In this document: positions 52,972 through 61,391 of the stretch, piece by piece
Numbering within the stretch: the stretch's first letter is position 1
How the letters are laid out: every line of letters starts with the position of its first letter
NCBI GenBank assembly: GCA_017515325.1
Contig: JAFWGA010000019.1
Location: 62,001 to 126,000, forward strand
DNA from: Blautia sp.
GTDB lineage: Bacteria > Bacillota > Clostridia > Lachnospirales > Lachnospiraceae
Reading direction: 5' to 3'
Length of the DNA: 64,000 nucleotides
The notes under the pieces: generated by a model
What the model was told of the DNA's origin: nothing
The model's database searches: none
Seen by the model: the letters and a program-made list of their open reading frames with translations, nothing else
Position numbers and translations under genes: made by a program

Positions 52972-53852
52972 AGCAGTCCTAAAAACGCTGCCATGGATCC
53001 TCTTTTTCCGGCAGAAGCACGATGTGAAAAGAGGAAAGAGGGATTGCAGCAGGTGCATAGATTGGGTAAGTAAATAGAAGATGCCGGGATGCCAGCAGAA
53101 GAAAGGATAAGGCTATTGGCCATCCAGAGATCCAGCTGGTATTTTCCCGGCTCTTTTTTGCGTGTATACAGATGATGCCACAAGCTCTGGGGAAAAACGG
53201 TGCGGAAGCGATCCAGGACATCCTTTTCTACTTCATAGCAGTCCGGGCAGATGGAAGGACCGATACAGGCAATCAGATTTGCTGGGTCTGTGCCATAGGT
53301 TTCCTGCATCAGGATGATAGCATTCCTGGCAATTTGGCCTACGGTACCTTTCCAGCCGGCATGAACCAGACCAATGGATTTTTGTACAGGATCTGCCAGG
53401 AATACGGGTACGCAGTCGGCGAAAAACGCAGCAAGGACAAGCCCGGGTTCATTGGTTACCATACCGTCGACATCCATAAAAGCCTGTTCTTTTGTGACGC
53501 CGTTTCCGGCATCCTGCCTGGTGACAATTCGGACGTTTGCGGTATGGGTTTGTTTGGAGCAGACAATCTGCTCCGGGGAGAAGCCGATCGCAGCCGATAT
53601 TCTGCGATAATTTTCCCTTACCGCCTCAGGATCGTCACCCTGGGAAAAGCTCAGATTCATCGAGGCCTGGTCTCCCTCGCTGACTCCTCCCAGCCTGGTA
53701 GTAAAGCCATGGATTACATCGGGGATTTCTTTCAGGGCCTGGTACTCTAAAAATGTGACATCCTTCCTGGTACAGAGTCCGACTCCTGGCTTTTGTCCGC
53801 GGAACCATTTGATATCTTCTGACGATGGCTTTCCTGCCATGATTTTTATCAT
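52968..53852 (-). CDS. pgeF: Peptidoglycan editing factor / YfiH family multicopper-type protein
   Basis: This 294-residue protein of the YfiH (laccase-domain) family has zinc/purine-nucleoside active-site motifs: His in SKQTHTANV, Cys in FADCVPVFL and His in LVHAGWKGT. The family includes PgeF, which corrects L-Ser misincorporation in peptidoglycan precursors, and purine nucleosidases/adenosine deaminases (FAMIN-like). ATG 53852 is preferred; GGAGAA precedes it. It stands alone between convergent prs and divergent radical-SAM gene. Confidence 0.9.
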   Translation of the reverse strand: MIKIMAGKPSSEDIKWFRGQKPGVGLCTRKDVTFLEYQALKEIPDVIHGFTTRLGGVSEGDQASMNLSFSQGDDPEAVRENYRRISAAIGFSPEQIVCSKQTHTANVRIVTRQDAGNGVTKEQAFMDVDGMVTNEPGLVLAAFFADCVPVFLADPVQKSIGLVHAGWKGTVGQIARNAIILMQETYGTDPANLIACIGPSICPDCYEVEKDVLDRFRTVFPQSLWHHLYTRKKEPGKYQLDLWMANSLILSSAGIPASSIYLPNLCTCCNPSFLFSHRASAGKRGSMAAFLGLL

Positions 53853-53936
53853 TTCTCCAAACACACTCCTTTCACATCCCATTCGGATGAGCAATGGTCA
53901 TGCAAGGTGCTGACTGAACCGTTAGTGTCAAAATGC

Positions 53937-53965
53937 ATTATACTACACGATAATTCTTAAATCCA
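53937..53965 (-). promoter_or_regulatory. Promoter of pgeF
   Basis: On the minus strand a perfect TATAAT (53942-53937) has a weak TGGATT (53965-53960) 17 bp upstream. Confidence 0.5.
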
Positions 53966-53993
53966 TCCTATTTTTGAGACTCTGATCCAATGC

Positions 53994-54022
53994 TTGATTT
54001 TTAACTTCAGAATTGCTATGAT
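53994..54022 (+). promoter_or_regulatory. Promoter of the PDZ/radical-SAM gene
   Basis: TTGATT (53994-53999) and an extended -10 TG-C-TATGAT (hexamer 54017-54022) are 17 bp apart. Confidence 0.75.
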
Positions 54023-54068
54023 AAGCTGATATAAAAAGAGAGAAGTTACGAAAGGAGACCTTTTCCTC

Positions 54069-55448
54069 GTGGAAAAAAAGCACCTGATATCACGTGTTCT
54101 GCCTGGCAGCATTGCTCAAGAGCTTCAGGTCTGTCCGGGAGATTTTCTGATCAGCGTAAATGATCAGCCCATAGAGGATATTTTCGATTATCGCTATCAG
54201 GTTAACGATGAGTTTATCACTGTTGTTGTCGAGAAGGCTGACGGAGAAATCTGGGAGCTGGAAGTGGAAAAGGAGTTCGAAGAGGATCTGGGTATCGAAT
54301 TTGCCAATGGCCTGATGGATGACTATCGTTCCTGCCGCAATCGCTGTATCTTCTGTTTTATCGACCAGATGCCTCCCGGTATGAGAAAAACCCTGTATTT
54401 TAAGGATGATGACGCCAGGCTTTCCTTTCTTCAGGGAAACTATGTGACTCTCACCAATATGAGTGATTCTGATATAGACCGGATCATCCGTTTTCATCTG
54501 GAGCCGATCAATATTTCTTTTCAGGCTATGGATCCCGCGCTGCGCTGCCAGATGCTGCGCAACCGTTTTGCCGGTGAAGCCCTGAAAAAGGTGGAAAAAC
54601 TATTTGAGGCAGGGATAAGGATGAACGGCCAGATCGTTCTGTGCCGAGGAGTCAATGACGGCGATAACCTGGAATATTCCCTTTCCCGTCTGGCTGAGTA
54701 TGCCCCGGTTTTGGAAAGTGTTTCCATTGTCCCTGTGGGGCTGACCAGATACAGGGAGGGGCTTTATCCTTTGGAGCTTTTTACTCCGGAGGATGCTGCC
54801 CGCCTGCTCAGTCAGGTCAGGAGATGGCAGAACAGAATGGTAAAAAAAACAGGCATGCATTTTGTGCATGCCTCGGATGAATGGTATATTCTGGCCGGAC
54901 AGCCTCTGCCTGAAGCTGAAACCTATGATGGGTATCTTCAACTGGAGAACGGTGTCGGTATGCTTCGTCTTCAGGAGGAGGAGTTTCTGGAAAGCCTTTC
55001 CAGGAGAAAGCCGGATGGGCGCAGCTTTACTGCCTCCATCGGCACCGGCCTTTTGGCGGCACCCTATCTGGAAGGATTGATGGAAGCAGTCAGGAAAAGC
55101 TTTCCCCATGTGCATATTACGGTTCATGCCATTCAAAATGAGTTTTTCGGGGAAACAATCACGGTTTCGGGATTGATCACAGGGCAGGATCTGATCAGGC
55201 AGCTGAAAGGACTTCCCCTGGGAGAGGCGCTTTTGCTCCCCTGCAATATGTTTCGCAGCCAGGAGGCTGTCTTTTTGGACGATGTAACAGTAGACGAGGT
55301 GGAAGAAGCCCTTGGCCTTCCCATCCGCATTGTGGAGGAAGGCGGTGAAGAGCTGCTAAAGGCTGTTTTGGGAGAACAAGCGCCAGAGCACAGAAAAAGG
55401 AGACAGATATATGAACAAACCGGTTGTGGCGATCGTGGGGAGACCTAA
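54069..55448 (+). CDS. DUF512 family PDZ/radical-SAM-like protein
   Basis: This 459-residue protein matches the DUF512 family: an N-terminal PDZ-like domain (about 1-60; [22 protein letters not shown]), a radical-SAM-like core with [14 protein letters not shown] (cluster cysteines) and the C-terminal DUF512 domain with [15 protein letters not shown] and [11 protein letters not shown]. The function is unknown; co-occurrence with der is common in Bacillota. GTG 54069 follows AAAGGAGACC. Its end overlaps der by 38 bp. Confidence 0.88.
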   Translation: MEKKHLISRVLPGSIAQELQVCPGDFLISVNDQPIEDIFDYRYQVNDEFITVVVEKADGEIWELEVEKEFEEDLGIEFANGLMDDYRSCRNRCIFCFIDQMPPGMRKTLYFKDDDARLSFLQGNYVTLTNMSDSDIDRIIRFHLEPINISFQAMDPALRCQMLRNRFAGEALKKVEKLFEAGIRMNGQIVLCRGVNDGDNLEYSLSRLAEYAPVLESVSIVPVGLTRYREGLYPLELFTPEDAARLLSQVRRWQNRMVKKTGMHFVHASDEWYILAGQPLPEAETYDGYLQLENGVGMLRLQEEEFLESLSRRKPDGRSFTASIGTGLLAAPYLEGLMEAVRKSFPHVHITVHAIQNEFFGETITVSGLITGQDLIRQLKGLPLGEALLLPCNMFRSQEAVFLDDVTVDEVEEALGLPIRIVEEGGEELLKAVLGEQAPEHRKRRQIYEQTGCGDRGET

Positions 55449-56736
55449 TGTAGGAAAGTCTACCCTCTTTAACGCACTGGCAGGAAGCAAAATCGCTATC
55501 GTACAGGATACGCCTGGCGTGACAAGGGATCGGATCTATGCGGATGTGAATTGGCTGAATTATTCCTTTACCTTGGTGGATACCGGTGGAATAGAGCCGG
55601 ACAGCAGCGATATTATTCTGGCTCAGATGCGGGAACAGGCCCAGATCGCTATCGATACAGCAGATGTCATTGTCTTTATGACGGATGTACGCCAGGGACT
55701 GGTGGACGACGACGCGAAGGTGGCAGATTTGCTACGCAGGAGCAAAAAGCCTGTCGTCCTGGTTGTCAACAAGGTGGACAGTTATCAGAAATTTCAGATG
55801 GATACCTATGAATTCTATAAACTTGGCATAGGTGATCCGGTCGCTATCTCCTCCGCCAATATGCAAGGGTTGGGAGACATGCTGGATGAAATAGTCAGAT
55901 ATTTTCCTGCCCCTGATGAAAATGGGGAGGAGGAAGAGATACCAAAGGTGGCTGTGATCGGCAGACCCAACGTAGGGAAATCATCCCTGATCAATAAGAT
56001 TCTGGGAGAGGATCGGCTGATTGTATCGGAGATCGCCGGAACCACCAGGGACGCCGTCGATACCCGTATCAGCTATGAGGGCAGGGAGTATCTCTTTATT
56101 GACACTGCAGGCCTGCGCCGGAAGGGGAAGATTCAGGAGGAGATTGAAAAGTATTCTGTTATCCGTACCGTAACGGCAGTCGAAAGAGCAGATATCGCGG
56201 TGCTGATGATAGACGCTGTTATGGGGGTGACCGAACAGGACGCCAAGATAGCCGGGATCGCCCATGAGAAGGGAAAGGGCATCATCATTGCCGTCAATAA
56301 GTGGGATGCCATAGAAAAGGATGATAAAACCATATACCGTCAGACCGAAAAGATCCGGCAGGTTCTGTCCTTCATTCCCTATGCCCAGCTGGTCTTCGTT
56401 TCCGCGAAGACGGGATTGAGAATCGGCCGTCTCTTTGAGACGCTGGACGCGGTGATTGAAAACCATTCCCTGCGGGTCGCTACCGGCGTGCTCAATGAGA
56501 TTTTGAGCGAGGCGGTAGCTATGCAGCAGCCTCCTTCTGACAGAGGGAGAAGGCTGAAGATCTATTATATGACGCAGGTCGGCGTAAAGCCTCCTACTTT
56601 TGTCATATTTGTTAATGATAAGGAGCTGATGCATTTTTCCTATCAGCGCTATCTGGAAAACAAGCTGCGCGAGGCCTTTGGCTTTGGCGGAACACCACTG
56701 AAATTTATCATTCGGGAACGGAAAGGGAAGGAATAA
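55411..56736 (+). CDS. der: Ribosome-associated GTPase Der (EngA)
   Basis: This 441-residue protein with two tandem GTPase domains is required for 50S assembly. G1 motifs GRPNVGKST (near residue 8) and GRPNVGKSS (near 183), DTGG and DTAG G3 motifs, NKVD and NKWD G4 motifs are all present, and the C-terminal KH-like domain ends in [10 protein letters not shown]. The start follows AAGGAGAC inside the upstream gene. Confidence 0.98.
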   Translation: MNKPVVAIVGRPNVGKSTLFNALAGSKIAIVQDTPGVTRDRIYADVNWLNYSFTLVDTGGIEPDSSDIILAQMREQAQIAIDTADVIVFMTDVRQGLVDDDAKVADLLRRSKKPVVLVVNKVDSYQKFQMDTYEFYKLGIGDPVAISSANMQGLGDMLDEIVRYFPAPDENGEEEEIPKVAVIGRPNVGKSSLINKILGEDRLIVSEIAGTTRDAVDTRISYEGREYLFIDTAGLRRKGKIQEEIEKYSVIRTVTAVERADIAVLMIDAVMGVTEQDAKIAGIAHEKGKGIIIAVNKWDAIEKDDKTIYRQTEKIRQVLSFIPYAQLVFVSAKTGLRIGRLFETLDAVIENHSLRVATGVLNEILSEAVAMQQPPSDRGRRLKIYYMTQVGVKPPTFVIFVNDKELMHFSYQRYLENKLREAFGFGGTPLKFIIRERKGKE

Positions 56737-56742
56737 GCTATT

Positions 56743-57408
56743 ATGATGGAACGGTTTATCTGTCTGATTATTGGCTATGCATTTGGACTTTTTCAGACAT
56801 CCTATATTATCGGCAAGGCTCACCATATCGATATTAGGGAGGTGGGCAGCGGAAATGCCGGTTCGACCAATACTCTTCGTACCTTCGGCACGAAGGCGGG
56901 ACTGCTCACTCTTCTGCTGGATATGCTCAAATGCCTGCTGGCTGTGGGAACGGTGCATTTCCTTTTTCAGAAAAGCGGACATGATATTCTGCCTCTTTTG
57001 AAGATCTACGCGTCTGCCGGCTGTATTCTGGGACACAATTATCCTTTCTATCTGAATTTCAGAGGAGGAAAAGGCATTGCCGCTTCCTGTGGCATGATCC
57101 TGGCTTTGGACTGGAGACTTTTCTTTACCGTGATGCCCCTTTTCTTCCTGATTTTCTTTACCACTCATTATGTGTCGCTGGCTTCTTTGATTTCCTATGC
57201 TTTTGCCTTTCTGGTGCTTACCTTTTTCGGCGCACTGGGCTGGTATGGGATGAATCTGGCCCATACGATCGAAATGGATGTGGTGATGCTGTGCCTGGTG
57301 CTTCTTGCCGTCTTCAAGCATAGGGAAAACATCAGGCGGTTAATGACAGGAACAGAGAGAAAAACCTATCTGGGACATAAAAAAACGGATACCGGTTCCG
57401 AAAAATAA
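56743..57408 (+). CDS. plsY: Acyl-phosphate glycerol-3-phosphate acyltransferase PlsY
   Basis: This membrane enzyme makes lysophosphatidic acid from acyl-phosphate and glycerol 3-phosphate, the first step in phospholipid synthesis. The three conserved cytosolic motifs are visible: SGNAGSTNTLR, GHNYPFYLNFRGGKG and the VSLASL region. The 221-residue protein has five predicted membrane segments. It lies between der (6 bp) and gpsA (15 bp), which makes its glycerol 3-phosphate substrate. Confidence 0.96.
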   Translation: MMERFICLIIGYAFGLFQTSYIIGKAHHIDIREVGSGNAGSTNTLRTFGTKAGLLTLLLDMLKCLLAVGTVHFLFQKSGHDILPLLKIYASAGCILGHNYPFYLNFRGGKGIAASCGMILALDWRLFFTVMPLFFLIFFTTHYVSLASLISYAFAFLVLTFFGALGWYGMNLAHTIEMDVVMLCLVLLAVFKHRENIRRLMTGTERKTYLGHKKTDTGSEK

Positions 57409-57423
57409 GGGAGGGGAAAAAGA

Positions 57424-58431
57424 ATGGCAAAAATCAGTATTATGGGGGCAGGCAGCTGGGGGATGGCTCTTGCCATCCTGTTGGATTCGAACGGTCATGA
57501 AGTGAAGCTCTGGTCAGCTCTCGCGGACGAGGTCAGGATGTTAGATGAGACCAGGCAAAGTCCGGGCAAGCTGCCGGGGGTGATACTGCCTGAGAAGATC
57601 CAGGTTGTTTCTGACGCGGAAAATGCCTTGACGGATGCGGATGTTGTCGTGATGGCTGTACCTTCCCCCTTTACCAGAAGCACTTCCCGCCAGATTGCCT
57701 CTTTTGTCCGTGAAGGGCAGATCATTGTGGATGTGGCAAAGGGCATCGAGGAGACTACGCTGATGACGCTCAGCCAGATTATCAGACAGGAGATTCCTCA
57801 GGCGAATGTCTGTGTCCTTTCGGGTCCGAGCCATGCAGAGGAGGTCAGCCGTGGTCTGCCGACGACGGTTGTCATCAGTGCTGAGCAAAAGGATACCGCA
57901 GAATATCTGCAGGGGATTTTTATGAGTCCGGTCTTTCGGGTTTATATCACTCCGGATATGCTGGGAGTAGAGCTGGGAGGATCCTTAAAAAATGTCATTG
58001 CCCTGGCGGCAGGCACGGCGGATGGGCTTGGCTACGGGGACAATACCAAAGCTGCCCTTATCACAAGGGGGATGTCTGAGATCGCACGCCTTGGCATCAA
58101 GATGGGGGCAAAACAGGAGACTTTTTATGGATTGTCAGGAATGGGAGACCTGATTGTGACCTGTGCCAGTGTCCATAGCAGAAACCGCAAGGCAGGCTAT
58201 CTGATGGGGCAGGGAAGAACCATGAAGGAAGCAATGGAAGAGGTTCAGATGGTGGTGGAGGGTGTTTACTCCGCCAAGGCTGCCAAGCAGCTTGCCGAGA
58301 AGTATGAGGTGGAGATGCCGATTGTCATGGAGATCAACAAGGTGCTATTTGAGGACAAACCGGCGGCTGAGGCAGTGAAAGATCTCATGCAGCGAGACAG
58401 GAAGGTGGAAGCACCTATGCTTCCCTGGTGA
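57424..58431 (+). CDS. gpsA: Glycerol-3-phosphate dehydrogenase [NAD(P)+]
   Basis: This cytosolic dehydrogenase reduces dihydroxyacetone phosphate to glycerol 3-phosphate. The 335-residue protein has the Rossmann motif GAGSWGMALA, AKGIEETTLMTLSQII, LSGPSHAEEV, the catalytic Lys in GGSLKNVIALAAG and YGLSGMGDLIVT. GGAGGGG precedes the ATG. A weak GGAGGC/GCCTCC hairpin (58443-58468) follows the stop and may end transcription. Confidence 0.97.
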   Translation: MAKISIMGAGSWGMALAILLDSNGHEVKLWSALADEVRMLDETRQSPGKLPGVILPEKIQVVSDAENALTDADVVVMAVPSPFTRSTSRQIASFVREGQIIVDVAKGIEETTLMTLSQIIRQEIPQANVCVLSGPSHAEEVSRGLPTTVVISAEQKDTAEYLQGIFMSPVFRVYITPDMLGVELGGSLKNVIALAAGTADGLGYGDNTKAALITRGMSEIARLGIKMGAKQETFYGLSGMGDLIVTCASVHSRNRKAGYLMGQGRTMKEAMEEVQMVVEGVYSAKAAKQLAEKYEVEMPIVMEINKVLFEDKPAAEAVKDLMQRDRKVEAPMLPW

Positions 58432-58537
58432 ATAGGGTAGAGGGAGGCTTGGCCGAATCCTTGCCTCCTTTCTGAGATTAAGGGTCACCACTGGGGACAA
58501 CATCAGTTATGCGGCTCTAACCCTATCCTATAAATTG

Positions 58538-59365
58538 TTAATAGTGCAGAATATCTATCAGGTCCTCAGGAATTCCGGAGGTGTGAAGATCCGCGTTCAG
58601 GCTGTCAAGGATCTGCATATCCTCCGGCTCAATGGAAAAGTTCCACAGATCTGCATTCTGTACGATACGAGCCGGATTGGCAGACTTGGGGATCACGCTG
58701 ATCCCCTTCTGGACAGCCCATCGAAGTCCGATCTGAGCCGGGGTCTTTGCGTATTTGGTAGCGAGAACACACAGTACGTCATGATCCAGGTAAGCCCCTC
58801 TGGCCAGAGGCGCGTAAGCTTGAACGACGATACCTCGGGACTGGCAGTATTCGATCAGTTTCTGGGGATAGCACAGGGGATGTACTTCAATCTGATTGAC
58901 CACCGGGACTATGCCTGAAATGGAAGACAGCTCCTCCAGGTTCTGCATGGAAAAGTTACATACTCCGAGGGAAAGCACCTTGTGACTTTCCAACAGGTCA
59001 GCCATGGCAGTCCAGGTATTGAGATAGCAACCGGGAACAGGCCAGTGGATCATGTACATATCGATATAGTCAAGCTTCAGTCGTTCCAGGCTGCGGTCAA
59101 GGGCTCCTTCCACATCGGCCAGCCTTTGCGCTGTGTTCCAGATCTTGCTGGTGATAAAAAGCCGATCTCTCGGAATGCCGCATCGCGAAAGAGCGCGGCC
59201 AATGATCTCTTCATTTTTATAGACAGAGGCGGTATCAAAAAGGCGGTATCCTGCTTTTACAGCAGCAGAAACCGCATGCTGAGCCTGGTGATTTTCTATT
59301 TTGTAAACCCCTAAGCCTAAAAGCGGCATGGTTCTTCCGTTATTAAGGGTAACTGTCTGTATCAA
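58538..59365 (-). CDS. Aldo/keto reductase
   Basis: This is a 275-residue NAD(P)H-dependent oxidoreductase. The catalytic tetrad is visible: Asp and Tyr in LFDTASVYKNE, Lys in ITSKIW and His in YMIHWPVPG; the cofactor loop is ISVIPKSANPARI. TTG at 59365 is taken as the start because AGGAGG lies eight bases upstream. The substrate is unknown. It is divergent from the CODH cluster across a 474-bp regulatory region and might respond to the same redox signal. Confidence 0.92.
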   Translation of the reverse strand: MIQTVTLNNGRTMPLLGLGVYKIENHQAQHAVSAAVKAGYRLFDTASVYKNEEIIGRALSRCGIPRDRLFITSKIWNTAQRLADVEGALDRSLERLKLDYIDMYMIHWPVPGCYLNTWTAMADLLESHKVLSLGVCNFSMQNLEELSSISGIVPVVNQIEVHPLCYPQKLIEYCQSRGIVVQAYAPLARGAYLDHDVLCVLATKYAKTPAQIGLRWAVQKGISVIPKSANPARIVQNADLWNFSIEPEDMQILDSLNADLHTSGIPEDLIDILHY

Positions 59366-59400
59366 ACGAATAACCTCCTGAATCCGATCTTTAATGCATC

Positions 59401-59409
59401 ATTATAGCA
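59401..59409 (-). promoter_or_regulatory. Extended -10 of the aldo/keto reductase gene
   Basis: On the minus strand TG-C-TATAAT (59409-59401) is a consensus extended -10, 36 bp ahead of the start. The -35 is weak. Confidence 0.6.
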
Positions 59410-59588
59410 TTCAGTATCGTTCTGTATCCTAACATAATTATATGAAAGAACGTCATCAATTGTATTACAAATCTGTGTTTTTCCCTCGGTAATTCTTTTA
59501 ACATTATATAAAATTCTTCCATTGTTTTTGACTGACGGAAAAGAGGAAAATGAAGGTCTGGTATCCTACATAGTGTAGGAAAAATATT

Positions 59589-59606
59589 TGTTATTTTTGT
59601 AACAAT
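59589..59606. promoter_or_regulatory. Rex-like operator
   Basis: TTGTTA-N6-TAACAA (18 bp) matches the Clostridial Rex consensus TTGTTAAN4TTAACAA at 12 of 14 fixed positions. It overlaps the -35 box of the promoter at 59598-59626. Rex represses fermentation and redox genes at low NADH/NAD+. Confidence 0.5.
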
Positions 59607-59626
59607 GGCTGAGAATAAGGATAATC
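59598..59626 (+). promoter_or_regulatory. Promoter 1 of the CODH cluster
   Basis: TTGTAA (59598-59603) and GATAAT (59621-59626) are 17 bp apart. The -35 lies within the Rex-like palindrome, an ideal position for repression. The leader would be about 205 bases. Confidence 0.55.
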
Positions 59627-59696
59627 TATAAATAGACCTACCTTCAGTTTGTCTGGAACTGTCGACAAGCTTTTTCATAAAATACCAATAATAAAC

Positions 59697-59725
59697 TTGC
59701 GCTGTATAGTGAAACGATGTATAAT
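59697..59725 (+). promoter_or_regulatory. Promoter 2 of the CODH cluster
   Basis: TTGCGC (59697-59702) and a perfect TATAAT (59720-59725) are 17 bp apart, 114 bp before the first gene. Confidence 0.6.
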
Positions 59726-59745
59726 AGATAGGATTGATAAATTCT

Positions 59746-59761
59746 TGTCAGTTTCATGACA
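59746..59761. promoter_or_regulatory. CRP/CooA-family-like palindrome
   Basis: TGTCA-N6-TGACA is a 16-bp inverted repeat of the type bound by CRP/FNR-family dimers; the Rhodospirillum CO sensor CooA uses TGTCA-N6-CGACA. It lies downstream of promoter 2 and about 62 bp upstream of a possible third start (TAGAAT at 59804-59809). Confidence 0.35.
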
Positions 59762-59839
59762 TGTCACGGTTTCGATGGTCTGATGGCTGACGGATTGTAG
59801 AAGTAGAATAACGGTAGATTCGGGAAGGAAGGTATTGGA

Positions 59840-60154
59840 ATGCATTTGATCAAGGATGAGAATGGAAATCTGATCGAGCATAGTCACCACGAGCACGACC
59901 ATGACCATCATTGCGGTTCCTGCGAGGCAAGCCAGGAGGACTGTATGAAGGAGACAAAGGCTCTTTTGGAATATATGCTGCATCATAACGAGCATCATGC
60001 GGCAGAGTTGGATCAGATGGCAGATAATCTGAAAAAACTCGGTCTCGAGGCGGCCTGCAAGACCATTAAGGAAGCCGTATCTGATTTCCAGAAGGGGAAC
60101 ATGAGGCTTTCATTGGCACTGACCCTGGTTAAGGAAGAGGGAAAGGAGGCCTGA
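59840..60154 (+). CDS. Small His-rich protein of the CODH cluster
   Basis: This 104-residue protein has an N-terminal metal-binding stretch rich in His (HSHHEHDHDHHCGSC), with Cys residues at the end, then a helical region (EYMLHHNEHHAAELDQMADNLKKLG). Its place directly before cooT suggests nickel storage or delivery to CODH/ACS. This is inferred from composition and context; I know of no characterised function. It starts behind GGGAAGGAAGG and ends 5 bp before cooT. Confidence 0.75.
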   Translation: MHLIKDENGNLIEHSHHEHDHDHHCGSCEASQEDCMKETKALLEYMLHHNEHHAAELDQMADNLKKLGLEAACKTIKEAVSDFQKGNMRLSLALTLVKEEGKEA

Positions 60155-60159
60155 CGATC

Positions 60160-60342
60160 ATGTGTCTGGCTACTGTCTACAAAGAATCTGACAATACAGT
60201 GATTCTCAGAAACACCTCCCGGATTGACGTAGACGGTGAGAAGCTTCATCTCACTGATGTCATGGGAGACGAGAGAGAAATCCTTGGGAAAATCCTGATG
60301 GTTGATCTGGCAAACAGCATTGTTAAAATCGAGTGCGATTAA
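60160..60342 (+). CDS. cooT: CooT-type nickel-binding protein
   Basis: This 60-residue protein begins Met-Cys (MCLATVY), with Cys2 as the nickel ligand in CooT-family dimers, and is otherwise beta-rich. CooT assists nickel supply for carbon monoxide dehydrogenase. An AAAGGAGG follows for the next gene, 18 bp downstream. Confidence 0.88.
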   Translation: MCLATVYKESDNTVILRNTSRIDVDGEKLHLTDVMGDEREILGKILMVDLANSIVKIECD

Positions 60343-60359
60343 AAAGGAGGCGGTGCAAC

Positions 60360-61283
60360 ATGAAACTGGCAAAGGCTATGCAGGAAAAAATGCTACTATC
60401 GTTTGAATTGTTTCCCCCGAAGACAGAAAAGGGTATGGCAAATCTTCCGGGAACGATTGAACATCTCTGCAAGTATAAACCGGAATATATCTCCTGTACC
60501 TATGGGGCCGGTGGAGGCAATGTAGGCGCAAACAGAGAGGTATGCCAGATGATCCTGAAAGCCGGAACCATTCCGGTTACCCACTTTACGGTCATCAAGA
60601 ATACCAAAGAGGGAATGAAGGAGCAGATGGATCAGTATCTTGCAGAGGGCGTAGATCATATCCTTGCCCTGCGCGGCGATATTCCCCGCGGAGAAACGAC
60701 AACCTGCGGTGATTTCCAGTATGCGACGGATCTGGTCAAATTCATCAAGGATACTTATGGCGACAGGTTTGAGATTGCTGTAGCCGGCTCTCCGGAAGGA
60801 CATATTGCCTGCCGGTCCCTGGAGTCGGATATCGCTGTTCTCAAGCAGAAGCAGGATAATGGCGCAGACTATATCATGACTCAGCTCTGCTGGGATATGG
60901 AGCAGTTCAAGCGCTGGCTGGACATGATCCGCCAGGCGGGTGTTACCATGCCGGTGGATGTTGGCGTTATGCCGATCCTGGATATGAAGGCTACCATCAA
61001 CATGGCACTGTCCCGTAACGGCTGTGTCATGGACCGTGAGCTTTCCAGGCTGATTTCCAGATATTGGATATTCCCGGATCCCTTTGATTCCAACCCGCCT
61101 TTCGTGGATGAGGAGCGTGAGCGCAAGCTGGCTGACTTTAAACAGGCAGGTATTGAATATACGATCCGCCAGATCGATGCTTACCGCGCCCTCGGCGTGA
61201 ACGGAATCCATCTGTATGCACTGAACAAGTGGAAGGATGTTTCCGAGATCGTAGACCGCACTGGTCTGCGTACCCTTATCTGA
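60360..61283 (+). CDS. metF: Methylenetetrahydrofolate reductase
   Basis: This flavoprotein reduces methylene-THF to methyl-THF, the last step of the methyl branch of the Wood-Ljungdahl pathway (and methionine synthesis). The 307-residue protein has SFELFPPKTEKG, CTYGAGGG, HILALRGD and AVAGSPEGH. No fused MetV-type zinc domain is present, and no metV gene is next to it here. ATG 60360 follows AAAGGAGG by nine bases. Confidence 0.94.
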   Translation: MKLAKAMQEKMLLSFELFPPKTEKGMANLPGTIEHLCKYKPEYISCTYGAGGGNVGANREVCQMILKAGTIPVTHFTVIKNTKEGMKEQMDQYLAEGVDHILALRGDIPRGETTTCGDFQYATDLVKFIKDTYGDRFEIAVAGSPEGHIACRSLESDIAVLKQKQDNGADYIMTQLCWDMEQFKRWLDMIRQAGVTMPVDVGVMPILDMKATINMALSRNGCVMDRELSRLISRYWIFPDPFDSNPPFVDEERERKLADFKQAGIEYTIRQIDAYRALGVNGIHLYALNKWKDVSEIVDRTGLRTLI

Positions 61284-61306
61284 CATTTTGGTAACTGTTC
61301 AGGTCA

Positions 61307-61367
61307 GCAGCCTGCACTTGCTGCGGGCTGCCTATGTCACAGTATGGGTGGTGAGCAGAAGGCGCAC
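61307..61367 (+). promoter_or_regulatory. Leader element shared with the alpha-galactosidase leader, copy 2
   Basis: This block aligns without gaps with 31961-32021 (about 45 of 61 identical). It is in the metF-cooC spacer, 24 bp before the cooC start. GCAGCC...GGGCTGC can form a hairpin. Its function is unknown. Confidence 0.45.
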
Positions 61368-61391
61368 TCCCCAGTAGGAGGTTGATTTTTC

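Larger units (their letters stand above)
59366..59839. other. Regulatory intergenic region between aldo/keto reductase and the CODH cluster
   Basis: This 474-bp AT-rich gap has no supported gene. It contains a minus-strand promoter, a 7-bp hairpin TCCTACA-TAG-TGTAGGA (59564-59580), a Rex-like palindrome, two plus-strand promoters and a CRP-family-like palindrome, listed separately. Confidence 0.6.

Noticed and set aside
55981-57321. A 446-codon minus-strand frame opposite der and plsY
   Set aside because: Both plus-strand genes are unmistakable; the antisense protein is rich in His, Gln and Arg and has no recognisable motif.
59391-59998. Minus-strand frames across the CODH regulatory region
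   Set aside because: They lack ribosome sites, read through promoters and palindromes, and the right one is antisense to the His-rich gene, giving artificial Met/Val/His-rich protein.
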